From contig CM035161.1 in NCBI GenBank assembly GCA_020205615.1, positions 2,243,828-2,307,827 on the forward strand: a stretch of DNA of 64,000 nt, given 5' to 3'. A program made the translations under genes and the position numbers. Position 1 is the stretch's first letter; each line of letters starts with the position of its first letter. The notes beneath the pieces are model-generated. The model saw only the letters and a list, made by a program, of their open reading frames with translations, had not been told where the DNA came from and did not search any database. Origin of the DNA: Panax quinquefolius (Eukaryota > Streptophyta > Magnoliopsida > Apiales > Araliaceae). Of the stretch, positions 10,679 through 22,989 are shown in pieces.

Positions 10679-11171
10679 ACTCGCTCTTTATTGAACCGTC
10701 TTTTGTTTTAAAAAGCTAATTTTCTTAATTTCCATGTAATCCAACGGCTTGGTGTTCTCCTAATTTATACAATAAAATTTTCACTCGAGAGTCGGTCAGA
10801 TGACAAAAACAACCCACATTACTTTTAATATGGCAAAGGAAACAAATTTTTTTTATAAATTTACAAATACGTACTAAACGGTGTAACACAACCCTATAGA
10901 ATTCAAATCCATCGTTATACAGATTAAAGATTCTTTTAATTACTAGTGTGTGTATATATATATAGAACAAATTAAACATATCACCATGCTGCATGCATGC
11001 AACACCAGCAGTACCACTCAAGTAACGACAACAAAGGGCCGGCTCTCGGCTACCTTATACTATAATAAGGAAAAATAAAGTAGCATTGATCATATGTAGA
11101 CGCTTGAATCTTTGTTTCACATGCATGTGAACAGTTGAAAATAAATAATATATATGTATATAGGATGTACG
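10679..11171. other. AT-rich intergenic stretch, nothing recognised
   Basis: No frame longer than background and no repeat structure was seen apart from short TA runs near 10950-10970. Confidence 0.5.
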
Positions 11172-11442
11172 TACTTCTTTCGTCCTTAAAATGATGAACA
11201 AAGATATAATTATTTTTGTTCACAAAAAGATGAGATAAAGTACACAAAATAAAAAATAATTATGTCATTTAGTAGCTAGGCTCCATTAGTACAAAAATAA
11301 AATTCTTTATCACTTTATGAATCTTGTGAGACTACTAAAGAGAAGTTTGAAACTTTATTTTTTTATTCCCTCTATTTTTACTTTTAATTTGTAATATATG
11401 TAATATTTGTATTTTGTTTATCTTTTGAAAACGGGGGAAGTA
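11172..11442. mobile_element. Stowaway-like MITE (271 bp)
   Basis: The left end TACTTCTTTCGTCCTTAAAA and the reverse complement of the right end (TACTTCCCCCGTTTTCAAAA) form an imperfect terminal inverted repeat. It resembles the TACTCCCTCCGTCC-type ends of plant Stowaway/Mariner MITEs. TA at both edges fits the TA target preference. The interior is AT-rich and has no frame. Confidence 0.55.
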
Positions 11443-12749
11443 ATCGTTTGTATTTAGGTTCTATATATGCTATATTAAATTTGGCTCCTATATACCTTCT
11501 AGTTCACTGCCTCTTCACATTCTTTCATGACCGATCATTGTCAAAATTATCATGGAAAGATGAGACTAAGAAAAAGGGACAGTGACAGAAGTGACTCAAG
11601 TGATAGGGATGATTAATATCCATGCACCAACCTCACATATTGTGAGCAAAATGAAACCAAAAATAAAAATAAAAAATTTATCTCTCACACATGTAGATAG
11701 ATGGATATATGAGACCCGTAATCAACTTTGAAAACATTTCATTCATGGCCTTTGCATCCCGTGACTTACAAACCGCCATATATATTAACTGTCCTATGGC
11801 CTATACATAGGTACAAAATATATATTACCATATCTATATTTATGATCCTCTCTCACCTTTTTAACTTTTAATTAAGATAACATTTGCTCATGTATAGCTA
11901 GGTATTTGAAATATATCTTCTCAAGTTTAATTGCTATATATATCCAGTCTCATTTTTAAGTGTGATAGTCAAATTTTGACTAATTTTGGTTTAAATTGAA
12001 AGGTACCAAAAAAAAGGAAAAGGGTTTATATATATACAATAAGTGTGTGTGTGTGTGTGTGTGATTAGGGTTCGTTTGTCGGTTGTATGTCCTCTTGCTC
12101 CACTTGGTGAATATGAATTAAATTAGAATGGTGGTCCGTGCATGCTTAAGTCTGCTTGACAACATCAATATAAGTATATAACAAATTAATTAAAAATAGA
12201 TGTTATTTAAATTAATTTAGTTGACCGTTAATTTGGATATATAATGATTATTCAAAGGACTAAGTATTATTTGACACATACAATACGTGAGATGCGAGTG
12301 TGAGACGGGAAAATTAAAGAGGCGAAAGACGATCTGAAACCTTTTGGAAGGATAAATATTTGTACAAGTTAGTGTTTCATATAAGATTTTATAATTTGTA
12401 GCAAGTCGATATTATATTTTTAAGTGATATATATATATATAACCTTAATTCATACGTACCTAGCTAGGGTTGTTGACATAGTATTCAGAAACCTTAAAAT
12501 TAAATGAATATTAGAGCACATTTAAAATAGAAAAGTAACATTTCATGCAACCCATTAAGCGGAGAAAGACGCAATCAATTGATGTATTTATGTGTATAAA
12601 AAAATAAAATAATAAAAAGATTAACCATAATATGCATTAAAAATGATATGTTAAAAAATATTAAATATAATAGTATAATTGATGATTTTGCATCTAAAAG
12701 TGCAACAAGAAGACATTTTAAATGATGTTTTGTGGTTTAAATTTTATTG
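11443..12749. other. AT-rich intergenic DNA with a (GT)n microsatellite
   Basis: A (GT)n run lies at 12043-12063 and a TA run near 12427-12441. No coding frame or element boundary was recognised. Parts such as 11520-11640 are less AT-rich, but I could not tie them to a gene. Confidence 0.5.
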
Positions 12750-13778
12750 GGCAAACTAAAGAAATACTCACTTGTATGGTTTAGTAGGTTTCTTGATTCA
12801 TAATTATTGAACTTTTAATTTTTCAAATTACACCACTAAACTAATTATTATTTTGAAATTGGATCATTCCGGACGTTAATTTTTTATCTACAAAACTAAT
12901 GAATTATCCACTGTAGTTAACACATTTTACTGATTACACCATTGAACTTTTAATTTTTCAAATTACCCCATCAAACTAATTAAAAACAATTATTTTAAAT
13001 ATTTTTAAAATAATTATTATTTTAAGTAAAAATATTTGAAACTTTTTTCTTCATAAAATGAGTAGAGTTTCATAAAATATAGATTCAAAAAAAGTAAAGT
13101 GATTTTAAATTAAATTAATGTCTATTTAATTTTTTAATGAGAATGATCCATTCTTAATATTAGAAATTTTTAAAACAACTAAAAATAGAAATTAAAATAA
13201 AAAATAGTAAAAGATAAATAGAAAATTTGATTCAATTTTTTCAAAAAAGAAATTAATAATTTTTATAAATAAATATTATTTTCAAGAAAAAAAATTGGAA
13301 AATTCTTCATATTTTTAACAAATGAGTAAACTTTTATAAAATATAGATTCAAAAAAATAAACTTTATTTTCAAAGGAAAAAAAAATTAAATCAGTAAGGT
13401 TTCATAAAACTTTAATTTTTTAAATCTATATTTTATGAAATTTTACTCATTTTATGGAAAAAATTAAAGTTTCTAATATTTTTCTTGAAAATAATAATTA
13501 TTTTTAAAAATGTTTAAAATAATCATTTTTTAATTAGTTTAATGGGGTAATCTAAAAAATTAAAAGTTCAATGGTGTAATTAGTAAAACGTGCCAACTAC
13601 AGTGAGTAATTCATTAGTTTTGTAGATAAAAAATTAACATCTGTTTATTTTTTTTTTAACGGAATAGCCCAATTTCAAAATAATAAATAGTTTAGTGGAG
13701 TAATTTGAAAAATTAAAATTTTAATTGTGTAATTAGTAAAACTTGCCAACTACAATGGGTATTTCATTAGTTTTACCG
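12750..13778. mobile_element. Mutator-like foldback element (~1.03 kb) with long inverted arms
   Basis: The left arm (12750 to about 13075) and right arm (about 13430-13778) are inverted copies of each other. Shared blocks include the TTTTTATCTACAAAACTAAT, ACACCATTGAACTTTTAATT and CATAAAATGAGTA stretches. Each arm itself contains two copies of a module with TTGAACTTTTAATTTTTCAA followed by ACCCCA/ACACCA. The edges read GGCAAACTAA on the left and GGTAAAACTAA (inverted) on the right. Flanks carry a 9-bp near-duplication, ATTTTATTG (12741-12749) versus ATTTCATTG (13779-13787). Long arms and a 9-bp duplication fit a non-autonomous MULE; no transposase frame is present. Confidence 0.6.
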
Positions 13779-13787
13779 ATTTCATTG

Positions 13788-14155
13788 ATATTTTTATTTT
13801 ATAGGTACATGTGATGATTCTTTACTTCGATGACATTTTAAAGTGTTCTTCCTTATCTTTTGTAAATTCTTATAATTTTAATAAAAATAATTAGTTGATA
13901 ATTTATTTATTTTTTTATTTAATTTATATAAAGAAATACACTTGAAAAAATTTATCCTGCACCTTAGAAAATCCAGGACCGACTCTGCCTCCACGTTCTT
14001 AGACTTGGAGTTTTTGTTTGGTTCTGATCATTGTTCTTTCTTTCTTTCTTAAACTAACTTCAATCTAATAAGTCACTTATTACTAGCTACTAAATTTTAT
14101 GGAGTATATGAAAAAGAAAAATACATCCTTAACTTAATTAAAATGGAGGAAATAT

Positions 14156-14193
<38 letters not shown>

Positions 14194-14324
14194 ATTCCAT
14201 TAAATCTACAACCAATTAGGTTGTTGAGGAAAAAAAAAAAATTATTTAAGGCCAGAGTGTAAGTAGTAGCGGCCCAGGTCGAAAATGAATTGCTTCTCAA
14301 CAATGGATTGTTATCAGATGGAAT

Positions 14325-14383
<59 letters not shown>

Positions 14384-14718
14384 GTAATGTCACACAAATC
14401 TACACAAGAATATTTCATTCCTCTACCCCTGTAATGTCGTATATAATACTATTCTATTTGATTATATGATCATTATTTATTTTTGAAATATTTTAAAATC
14501 AAAAGTGAGATGATTTATTAAAAAATTTGAAACAATAAAATTTACAATTAAGTAAAATATTTTTTAAATAATTTACAATATTCATCGTTAAATTGACTAC
14601 GATTAAAAGAATCAATACGAATTTTAAGTTTAAATATCTCTTAATTTGAATTTTAAAAAATTAACAATAATAAAATAATATTGATGGAAGGGAGTATATA
14701 CTCCATATTACAAACTAT
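13788..14718. other. AT-rich intergenic DNA with two (AT)n tracts around a small inverted-repeat insert
   Basis: (AT)n runs lie at about 14159-14190 and 14329-14378. Between them, about 138 bp begin AGGATTCCAT and end ATGGAATCCCT, an inverted pair. This could be a small MITE inserted in a TA microsatellite. The rest shows no gene. Confidence 0.45.
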
Positions 14719-16118
14719 TAGGTTTAAAACGAGCGAACTATTCATGAACGGTTTGATTCGATTCGATTCAAGTTAGCATCGCTTGCTCGACTAGTCGAAT
14801 CGAGTTCGCACATAGTGTTCCGTTCGATTGCTCGATCAAACATGTTCGTGAACCATGTGGTTCGATTCGTCTTTGTTCGCAAACAGTTCTAGTTCAGTTT
14901 AGTTCGGTAAGTTCGAGTTCGGTTCGATAAGTTCGAGATCGGTTCGAGTAGTTCGATTTCTTAATTACATGTTTAAATTGTTTCTAAAATTCTAAATACA
15001 AATAATTGGTTATTTCATATTAAATTCTAAAATTTATCTTATTAATAATTGTTAAATTTGTAGTTATTTTTTTATTACCTAAATATCTTTTTATTTTTTT
15101 AATAATTTATTATAAGTAAATTTTTTTTATTAAATAATTAATAAATAATAATGCGTACTTCTTCACCTCTAAATTCTAATTTAATTAAAATAATTTTAAT
15201 ATTTTCATAAAATTTTGAACAATGATTGTTGGATTATTATAATTTAATAAATTATAACTTGTGTCATAAAACATATAAATAAAGTCATTAATCATCATGC
15301 AATGACAATTTGACATTAATTAAAGAATGATACAATAAAGTTGTTTACATGTACATGAGTTATTGAAATTATCAAATCGAGATAGAAAATAGAAATCAAG
15401 TCTTGATGAGCGTATCGAGACTTGATAATAGAGTAATAATCATTAAATTATTTATTAAATAATTTTGAAACTTTAAAAACTATACATAAATTCGAAGATC
15501 AAAAATAAAAACTAGATATTAAATTTAAAAATTGTAAAAAAAAATGAATATTAATTAAAAATGACAACAAAAGAAATACATTACTAATATTAAATTGTGA
15601 ATTTTTGATAATCATTTGTTTGTAGACTCTGCTAGAAGTGGTTGGATCTTGAAGAGTTGAAAGGTTTTTCGATATTAAAATTTGATTGTTGATATTTGTA
15701 ATCAAGAATTTCTAAATACTTGTTAACATTTAAGTTCTAACTTCTAAGTTCTAAGTAAACATTTTTGGTTTTGATCTTTTTGGATGAATGATGATTACAA
15801 TATTTGGTCTAATTTTTGATTGAATATTTAAACTCTTAAAGAAGACATTTTTTGTATTTATTTAATTGTTTTTTGCTTCAGAGTTCTAAATTTGTGTTGT
15901 GAATTTGGTGTCCGCAAACATAGTTTGCGTTCGCGAACAAGTTTGTGTTCACAAACAAGCTTATATTCGACTTGTTCACGAACTCGATCATGTTTGCGAA
16001 CAACAAACAATCCGAACTCGTACATAGCTAGTGGTTCGATCAAGTTACTTGAACATGTTTGAGTTCGACTAAAGTATTCGAGTTTGACAAAGTTCGTTTC
16101 AGTTCGTTTGCAGCTCTA
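14719..16118. mobile_element. hAT-like non-autonomous element (~1.4 kb)
   Basis: The left end TAGGTTTAAAACGAGCGAAC and the inverted right end TAGAGCTGCAAACGAAC form hAT-like terminal inverted repeats. Both ends are rich in subterminal GTTCGAGTTCG/CGAACAAG words (14745-14960 and 15885-16110). The flanks carry a perfect 8-bp direct repeat, CAAACTAT, at 14711-14718 and 16119-16126. The interior is AT-rich and contains no transposase frame. Confidence 0.72.
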
Positions 16119-16256
16119 CAAACTATCTCCAGTAATATATTCTGAGCAACTAAAACAAATTGCTATGATTCTATCTTTTGTGCTACGTTTGGATTGAAAG
16201 AATGGAATGGAAGACGAAATGAAATGATTTTAAGGTATTTTAAGTGTATGTTTAGT

Positions 16257-17307
16257 TGTTGGTGGATGTTAGTTTATACATTTTATGATTTTAATGATGA
16301 CAATATTATTATTGGATATATATTCAGTTTAATGGTTTTGGTTTAAATTATTTGAGTTGATTTAATGTATTATGAGTTAATTTTTTTAATTATTGGCCCA
16401 AATTTGATTACCAATTCATTTTATTTGCTAAAAGGTTTTCCTTTAGATTTATCATGTTTAGTATTAATTAACATGATATCTAATTTGAATAAGAGTCTAA
16501 TAAGGTAACGATTCCCTTTATTCAAACTGATTAGTGATTTGAATGAATTAAATATGCTTATATATTCCTTTATTTTAGCTATATCAATTTGATTTGGATA
16601 TCATATCTTTGATTGCTATCCATTGGACTCTTTAGTTGCTAAAGTCATGTGATATTCCATCTGTATTGAATTTATCTCTTTGCGTTGGACAATATCAATT
16701 TGTTGGAATATTATGTGATATACCTGCTGGTTAAAAATTCTTAGCTGCTAAATATCATAAGATATCATAACTCTGAAAAACAGGAACACTTGCACTTGAA
16801 GGACATATCATAAAACTCAAAAGCTAATATTCAGAGATATCTCCATTGAGTGTTATTAGAGTCAATTTCCATCAAGACAGTGCTATTATTATTAATTCTT
16901 TAGTGGCTAGAAAATCAAAGCACATTGTATTCAAAAAAAATTATATTAAATTTTGAGGTCAAGCATTGTTTGGCTTGATTGATTCAGTAGTAAATAGGGT
17001 TTGTTCAAAGAGAGTTTTAAATGTTGCAGATGTGCAAAGGTCTCAGTAGTGAGAAAAGTTGCAAATGTACAAAGGGGCAGTGGTGTCCATCAGTGTGAAA
17101 CTACTTTAAACAGGGAGTTCTTTTTATTTGTAATTAATTGAGTATTAAGTTTAATAAAAAAAGTCTCCAATACTTATTGGTATTGGACGTGGACTAGACA
17201 AGAGGATAGGGGTTGAACCACTTAAAATCTTGGTGTAATTTTTGTTTTGTTTTCCTTCTTAATCTGCACTTTATTCTGCATATTCAGTCCACATCTGTGG
17301 TTGAAGA
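16257..17307 (+). repeat. Copia-type LTR remnant (probable), truncated by a CACTA end
   Basis: The start TGTTGGTGGATGTTAG, with GATTTTAATGATGACAA soon after, and the late block TTGGACGTGGACTAG followed by GAACCACTTAAAATCTTGG resemble the beginning and R/U5 part of plant Copia LTRs (SIRE/Angela-like). The remnant stops at 17307, where a CACTA terminus begins. No Copia coding sequence is present. The start is uncertain by about 10 bp and the family assignment is by appearance. Confidence 0.45.
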
Positions 17308-17323
17308 CACTACAAGAAAAAGG
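17308..17323 (+). mobile_element. 16-bp CACTA terminal inverted repeat remnant
   Basis: CACTACAAGAAAAAGG matches the CACTA terminus at 52117 (CACTACAAGAAAACCGGC) in its first 14 bases. It is cut at once by the Tekay LTR starting at 17324. The remnant implies a CACTA element into which the Tekay element inserted. Confidence 0.6.
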
Positions 17324-20208
17324 TGTGACGCCCCCAAAATAGGTATACATCACCCATCTTGGGTCGCATGGGATACGTAGATGCGAATACAAATACAAAC
17401 TAATTATACTCTGAAGAGTAGTGTAAAATACGACAAAACATATCTTTGTGAGTTTTAATACAAATATTGTCTTCAGACAATATCCACACTCAAAATAAGT
17501 CATCAATACATTTATTAACACACTTTTTCATAGAATAGTGAGGGACTACTAATGATATCCTACGGACCATCAGCCGTTCCCCGACTAGTCCCTGCTACGT
17601 TCTCATTTCAAGAAGAAAAGCGGTGAAAGAAAGGGTGAGCTCAACTAGCCCAAGAAGAAATATTATGACTAAGATAATGCGGGATAAATTATCATTAGCC
17701 TTCAACAATGTTAAACCGATAAAATACAATAGACAACAAGTTTAAGCTGCGGTAGGAATAAGCAATCCATTAAAAGAGTCAAGTAGAGAATAAAATCTAC
17801 TTTCTTTTATGATTTAAAACGTTTTTTCATCACTTTTATTGCTGAGACTCAGCTTAATAAATAATTCACATCATCCCTGCACTATGGCCAAGGATATTCA
17901 TTAGGGTCACGACCACAAATTATCCACAAGGATATTTGTGTATTCATCAATGGTCATGATCATGCCAACAACTGTCCATCAATGCACTACGAGCCAATGA
18001 GGACTTTTACCACATTATTTATAATATTACGGTCATGATTATACCGAATAATCCTTGGTCATAATCATACCAAGTCCATCTATGCACTACAGGCCACAGA
18101 TGACTTTCAATAAAATATAAACATGAGGATGATGACAATGATATAAGAATTCAATAAAACAAGTTCAAGAATTAATTTATCCAGGAACTAATAACGTCCA
18201 AATTGTCAACATGATACTTCTTTGCAGAGTAAAATTCAAGAATGCTCAGAAGAATATTTTCATGAAAAAATACTGGATGAAGCGCAAATATCAAAGATAA
18301 TCCACTAATTTCATAGAGTATAAAGTCAAAAATTTAACCAACTGAGTATAATAAAGAATGGAATAACAAAAGAAATCACCAGGCATGTGATAGACCGCAC
18401 AGGCAGGTTATTCCAACAGAATGATAAAGACGGAACCAGGTCCGTAGAAAGCGCATAAACAGGATATTCAATGAGAATAATAAAGCGGAATTGTGTTACG
18501 TAAAACGCATGCATACGTGATATTCCAACAGAATAATAAAGAATGTAATAACAACAGAAATCACCATGCATGCGATAGACCGCACAGACAGGTTATTCCC
18601 ACGGAATAGTAAATAATGGAACCAGGTCAGGCATAATACGCCCCGACAGGATATTCCGACAGAATAATAAAGAACGGAATAATAGAAGAATTTCACCATG
18701 TATGCGGTACTTTGCATAAACAGGTTATTCCAACATAATAATAAGGAATGGAATAATGGAAGAATTTCACCAAGTATGCGTACTCTTGATAAGCAAAGTT
18801 ATTCTAACATAATAATAAAGAATGAAATAACAGAAGGATTTCACCAAGTATAGGGGAGTCTGTGTATACATGTTATTCCAACAGAATAATAAAGAAAGGA
18901 ATAACAAAAGGATTTCACCAAGTAAAGGGGAGTCCGCGTATACAGGTTATTCCAATAGAATAATAAAGAATGGAATAATAGAAGTTCTCTTCATGATTAC
19001 GAAAGAATAACACCCCTTACCGTTAAAAAACTGGATATCGAAGTAGTGAAGTAGCAGAAAACTCTTCTTCTTTCTCTCTGTAATTTCTCTCTCTAGAGTT
19101 TCAGTGAATTCATAAGAAATAATGAAGGAATGAGCTTCTATTTATAGAAGAATGGATTAAATAGTAACTAATTCATGAACGGTCCAGATTGATTTACTTT
19201 TAAACGGATGGTCCATATTAAAACTTAAAGCAACGGTCCATACTGATTCACTATTAAAACTTTAAACCAGCGATCCATATTGATTTACTATTATAAATTC
19301 AACCAATGGTCTGAAAAATTAGCACATCTCCTCATGGAATAATATTGTACCCAAAAATAATTTGGACCGAAAAGAAATATATTGTTTAGGTGAATAGTAA
19401 CTCGTGAATAGTACTCCGACACAAAAAGTGTCCCGAATACCCGATTGAACAATATAACCTCCAGACATCAATTATCATCGGAATAGATGTCGATTTCTAC
19501 TAACACAAATAATCCCAACACAATGAAACTATCAAATTCATCTTTAATCAACACGAACTTATTCATCATTAATATTATAACTCACAATATTTAACAACCA
19601 GAGGGGGATTTCCAATAAGGATTTCTCCCTAGTGGTGCGCAATTAGGTGACCAAATCTCTCATTGACAGAAATTCTAGACATTGTAAATATTGCAATTTA
19701 ATAATATGAATAACTTTGTCGTCTCAATTATTGATTTAATAATATAACATATAATGCAGATGATACTGTGACAATAATCGAATCAATAATATGAGATATA
19801 TGATGCAACAATAATTGAGTATAACTGAGTGACTTCTCACGTAAGCATCAATAATCAATACCGTGTGTTACTATGCAACCACGCATATTACTGTACTTTT
19901 ACCACCGGGTAGTTCAACAGTTTTAACGGTAACACCTCCGCCGTTATTTTTATAAAATATTTTTGTCGTTTTCTCAATCCGATAATAATTCTATTGTGGG
20001 GTCCACCAATGATGCGCTTAGTTATGCGAATATCCCTCGCTAAAGCGAATATTCTCCGACCAATCGAATATAATAAAACAACTTGCATACTTTGCAAAAT
20101 TTATAAATACTACCCACAATTATAACATTATCTCAAATCCACACCATAATATTCAAAAAAAATATTTCGAGAAATTAAATATTTATTCGTAAAATTTGGA
20201 ATTTTACA
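17324..20208 (-). repeat. 3' LTR of Tekay element B (2885 bp)
   Basis: On + it runs from TGTGACGCCCCCAAAATAGG to GGAATTTTACA, so read on - it starts TGTAAAATTCC and ends GGGCGTCACA. It contains a TATA-like TATAAATAG on the - strand near 19140-19150. It also has a hairpin-rich tandem array at about 18335-18975 and a repeated 'actacGGCCAaggATATTC' leader motif near 17880-18110. Confidence 0.88.
18335..18975 (-). repeat. Hairpin-bearing tandem array in the LTR leader of element B
   Basis: About nine units of roughly 60-70 bp each carry an inverted pair, GTTATTCCA ... TGGAATAAC, around an AATAATAAAGAA core. The same array appears in the LTRs at 25795-26300, 33480-34000 and 41000-41500. It lies downstream of the TATA box and so would be transcribed. 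Confidence 0.8.
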
Positions 20209-20220
20209 ATCTCCCCTCCT
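20209..20220 (-). promoter_or_regulatory. Polypurine tract of Tekay element B
   Basis: On the - strand AAGGAGGGGAGAT abuts the 3' LTR start, as needed for plus-strand priming. Confidence 0.75.
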
Positions 20221-20930
20221 TATGAAATTTCGCCCTCGAAATTTACGTACGTACCTGGTATGCCAAAGAGATGAGGATATCTTGACTTCATTTCAGATTC
20301 TAACTCTTGAGGTATAACCTTTGAGTGTTGAATACGATCCTTCTTATCCAAGATTTTAACACGTATCTCCTCATACGTTAAATCTTCTACTATCTCATCC
20401 GGTTCTAAATCAATAATATGGTTCGGGTCATCCACATATTTATGTAACATCGGTACGTGATAAACTTTATGAACACGCAACATATTTGGCGGTAAAACGA
20501 GTCTATAGGCCACAGTTCATATTCGATCGAGGATTTCAAATGGGCCAATAAAATCAAGGGTTGAGATTTCCTCTCTTAATCGACTCTTGCTTCTAGAATA
20601 ACGCCCTCTTGAACCTCCTTTTTCGTGTTCATCAGCTCCGAGTCTGTAGCTTGTACGGTTTTAACTTTATCGACTAAAGTCGATTCTAATCGTATATTCG
20701 TTATTTTCACGTAGGTCCCTAGAGTCTTTAACTCTATCTTCATCATTTATACGAAATGGGTCTTGTGTTAACAACATCGCACTCGTAAACACATATGATC
20801 TTCTACTCAACGCATCAGCTACCACGTTCGCTCTTCTACAATGATATTGAATGGTACGATCGTAATCTTCAATAGCTCGAGCCAACATCTTTGGCGCATG
20901 TTACGTTTGTTTTGGGTGAAGAAAATATTT
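20220..20930 (-). pseudogene. Tekay B pol remainder: RNase H end joined to integrase C-terminus and chromodomain-like tail
   Basis: From about 20930 on the - strand the sequence resembles the end of RNase H, with YHCRRANVVADALSRRS (the ADALSR box) at 20888-20667. It then jumps to GPFEILDRI and MAYRLVLPPNMLRVHKVYH (20513 onward). The tail MLHKYVDDPNHIIDLEPDE, then ILDKKDRIQHSKVIP and ELESEMKSRYPHLF, is typical of the Tekay/Del integrase end, where a chromodomain-like module directs insertion to heterochromatin. In this copy the stretch between HSKVIP and ELESEM, which in element C reads QVKVLWKNHDVEEMTW, is deleted. Confidence 0.8.
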
Positions 20931-21681
20931 GAGGGTTTAAGAAATGGGTTTTGTACTGGGGTCAATACAAAATTCGATTTCACGCTCTAGGGGTAGGCTA
21001 AGAAGTCTTCAAGAATACGTCAGGAAATTTATTAACAATAGAAATATCATTCAAAACTGTGACTCTCATCCAAGACTTGGATAACATGTCACATTGATAC
21101 CTATCAACTTGCCATCGTCATTCACAACGTCCCCTACAAAAAGTCTGGCTTCGGTGCATTCCACACAAGGAAGTCAACAACGAAAGGATCGGGGCTCTTT
21201 ACTTATGGCTTGATATGACAATGATTGACTTTAGTGGTTTGGTTGTTTGAATTCACATAACAGGTTGGTTAGGAATATGAAAGCTAACAACCTTACGAAA
21301 AGCATGATGAGTAGTTAACCAATCGATTTCTAAAATCACATCAAAGGCAAGTATTTTCAAAGAGATAAGATCGACAGGTAACGTGAAAGTGTCGATTTCA
21401 ATCAAACAAGATTAATAAACAGTGGAGGTAACGAAGGTTTCTGCTAACAAAGTTTCAACCAATAGGTCAAAGTCTAACTTCTCCTGAGTTAAATTTAAAC
21501 GTTGAGCGCAAGCAAGAGAGATAAAAGAATGGGTAGAACTGGTATCTAATAAGGTATAGACTTCACAAGAATTTATGAAAAGCTTACCTGTGATAACCTC
21601 GTTCGGGTTCCTTGCTTTCTGGGAGGTCACGACAAACGCTCTCCCTTGCACTACCGGTTTTGACTTTTCTGGGACGGCCAT
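20930..21681 (-). pseudogene. Tekay B protease and start of RT leader
   Basis: At 21681-21412 the frame reads GRAFVVTSQKARNPNEV and then LLDTSSTHSFIS. The usual active-site triad D-T-G is D-T-S here, so the catalytic glycine is lost. Downstream (21410-20940) degraded blocks match element C up to the RT leader, including a VLND-I-IVN-FPD stretch. The sequence then joins RNase H sequence directly, marking the first internal deletion. Confidence 0.78.
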
Positions 21682-21726
21682 TGGTGCCTCTATCCTAGTT
21701 GAACTTGTCTTCGGTGAACGACAAAA

Positions 21727-22805
21727 TCAGGCTAGGTGACCTTCTTTTCCACAATTATAACATGCTTTGGATGGCATCGCGCAGTTTGAACTGATATGTC
21801 CTCCCTCCGCATTTGAAACATATGATAGTGGTCGTTCTCCTTCCTTAACAACAGGTCTTTGGTCTTGACGTCTTTCCATCATTGTTGAATCTCCTTTTCT
21901 TGAAATGTCCATTCTTATTGTTTTGGCCTCGATTACTACCCATCAAGTGGTTACCATTTCGCCCGTTGATTCTCCACGCTTGTTGTCACCGCCCGATGAT
22001 TGCTCTCCTTTGGTATTATCATTTTTCTTTGTTCGCTCTCTTTTGGTTGGGTTGACTCATTATCACGCTCCAATAAGCGAGCCCTATTAACAACATCCGA
22101 ATACAAACACTTTGTTTATGAGAGATAAGATATTGAGCGTATCTCGGGTTTTAAACCTCTTAGAAACATTCGCGTCATTCTATCCTCATTATCAACCAAA
22201 TGAGACGCAAATCGGGACAACTCGACAAACTTGGCTTCGTACTGCGACACGGTCATGTTGTTTTGCTCCAGTTTAAAGAACTCTACCTCTTTCATGTGAC
22301 GAATACTTTTGGGAAAGTATTTGTCGTTGAAAAGTTCTTGGAACTTCTCCCAAGACATCTTCGGTCGGCGGAGTTGAGTATGCTTTCTGATTCCCACCGA
22401 GAATCGCCGCCGCACGCATGACATGAAGGTGGCAAAGGGAACCTTTTGCTCCTCGGAGCAACCCAAGACATCAAATATCTTGTTGATTTGCTTTATCCAC
22501 GTCTCCGCCTTAAGTGGTTTTGGCTCTCCAAAAAACTCCGGTGGTCCTAGCTCCTTGAACTGTTTAGCGATGACCGTCCGAGAGTTGTCAGTGTTTCCAC
22601 CTACATTTTGGACAGGAGCCGCTCTCGCCTGATGTTGCATGAATTGCATGAAGCCTCGGAACATTCCATCGTTCATCATTTGGTAAGTGTTATTATTTCC
22701 CTGAGGATTGTCGCCTTCTTAATGCACATTATCACGATTATTCGTGCTGTGGAGACTGGCGGTCTCCTGTGCTCCGATGATGTTCTCAACATTCTCGGAT
22801 GTCAT
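21727..22805 (-). pseudogene. gag: Tekay B gag with zinc knuckle
   Basis: The start ATG at 22805-22803 aligns with that of element C at 35190. The open part 22679-22116 (187 codons) is well preserved. It reads GPPEFFGEPKPLKAETWIKQ, then SWEKFQELFNDKYFPKSIRH and MTVSQYEAKFVELSRFA, the retrotransposon gag core. The nucleocapsid zinc knuckle starts ACYNCGKEGHLA near 21760-21727, and its last Cys is in a shifted frame. Gag would coat the element RNA; here stops near 22730, 22115 and 21725 split it. Confidence 0.85.
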
Positions 22806-22977
22806 TTTCAACATCGCCACAAAACAAGGGTTAATTAGCATATCACATATTATCCCTATACTCTGACTGACCAATTAAATAACAAATAAACTTAGGTAGG
22901 TCATACTAGCGAAGGAATTCCCCGTCTCTCCCCTCCTAGTTCTTGTCTCACATCTTAGCTAGGGATCATATCCCTAA

Positions 22978-22989
22978 GCTTTGATACCA
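22978..22989 (-). promoter_or_regulatory. Primer-binding site of Tekay B (initiator tRNA-Met type)
   Basis: TGGTATCAAAGC on the - strand lies two bases inside the LTR edge at 22992. It differs by one base from TGGTATCAGAGC of element C, which is complementary to the 3' end of plant initiator tRNA-Met. Confidence 0.85.

Noticed and set aside
14097..14393. 98-codon open stretch on -
   Set aside because: It is mostly a translated (AT)n microsatellite (alternating Ile-Tyr).
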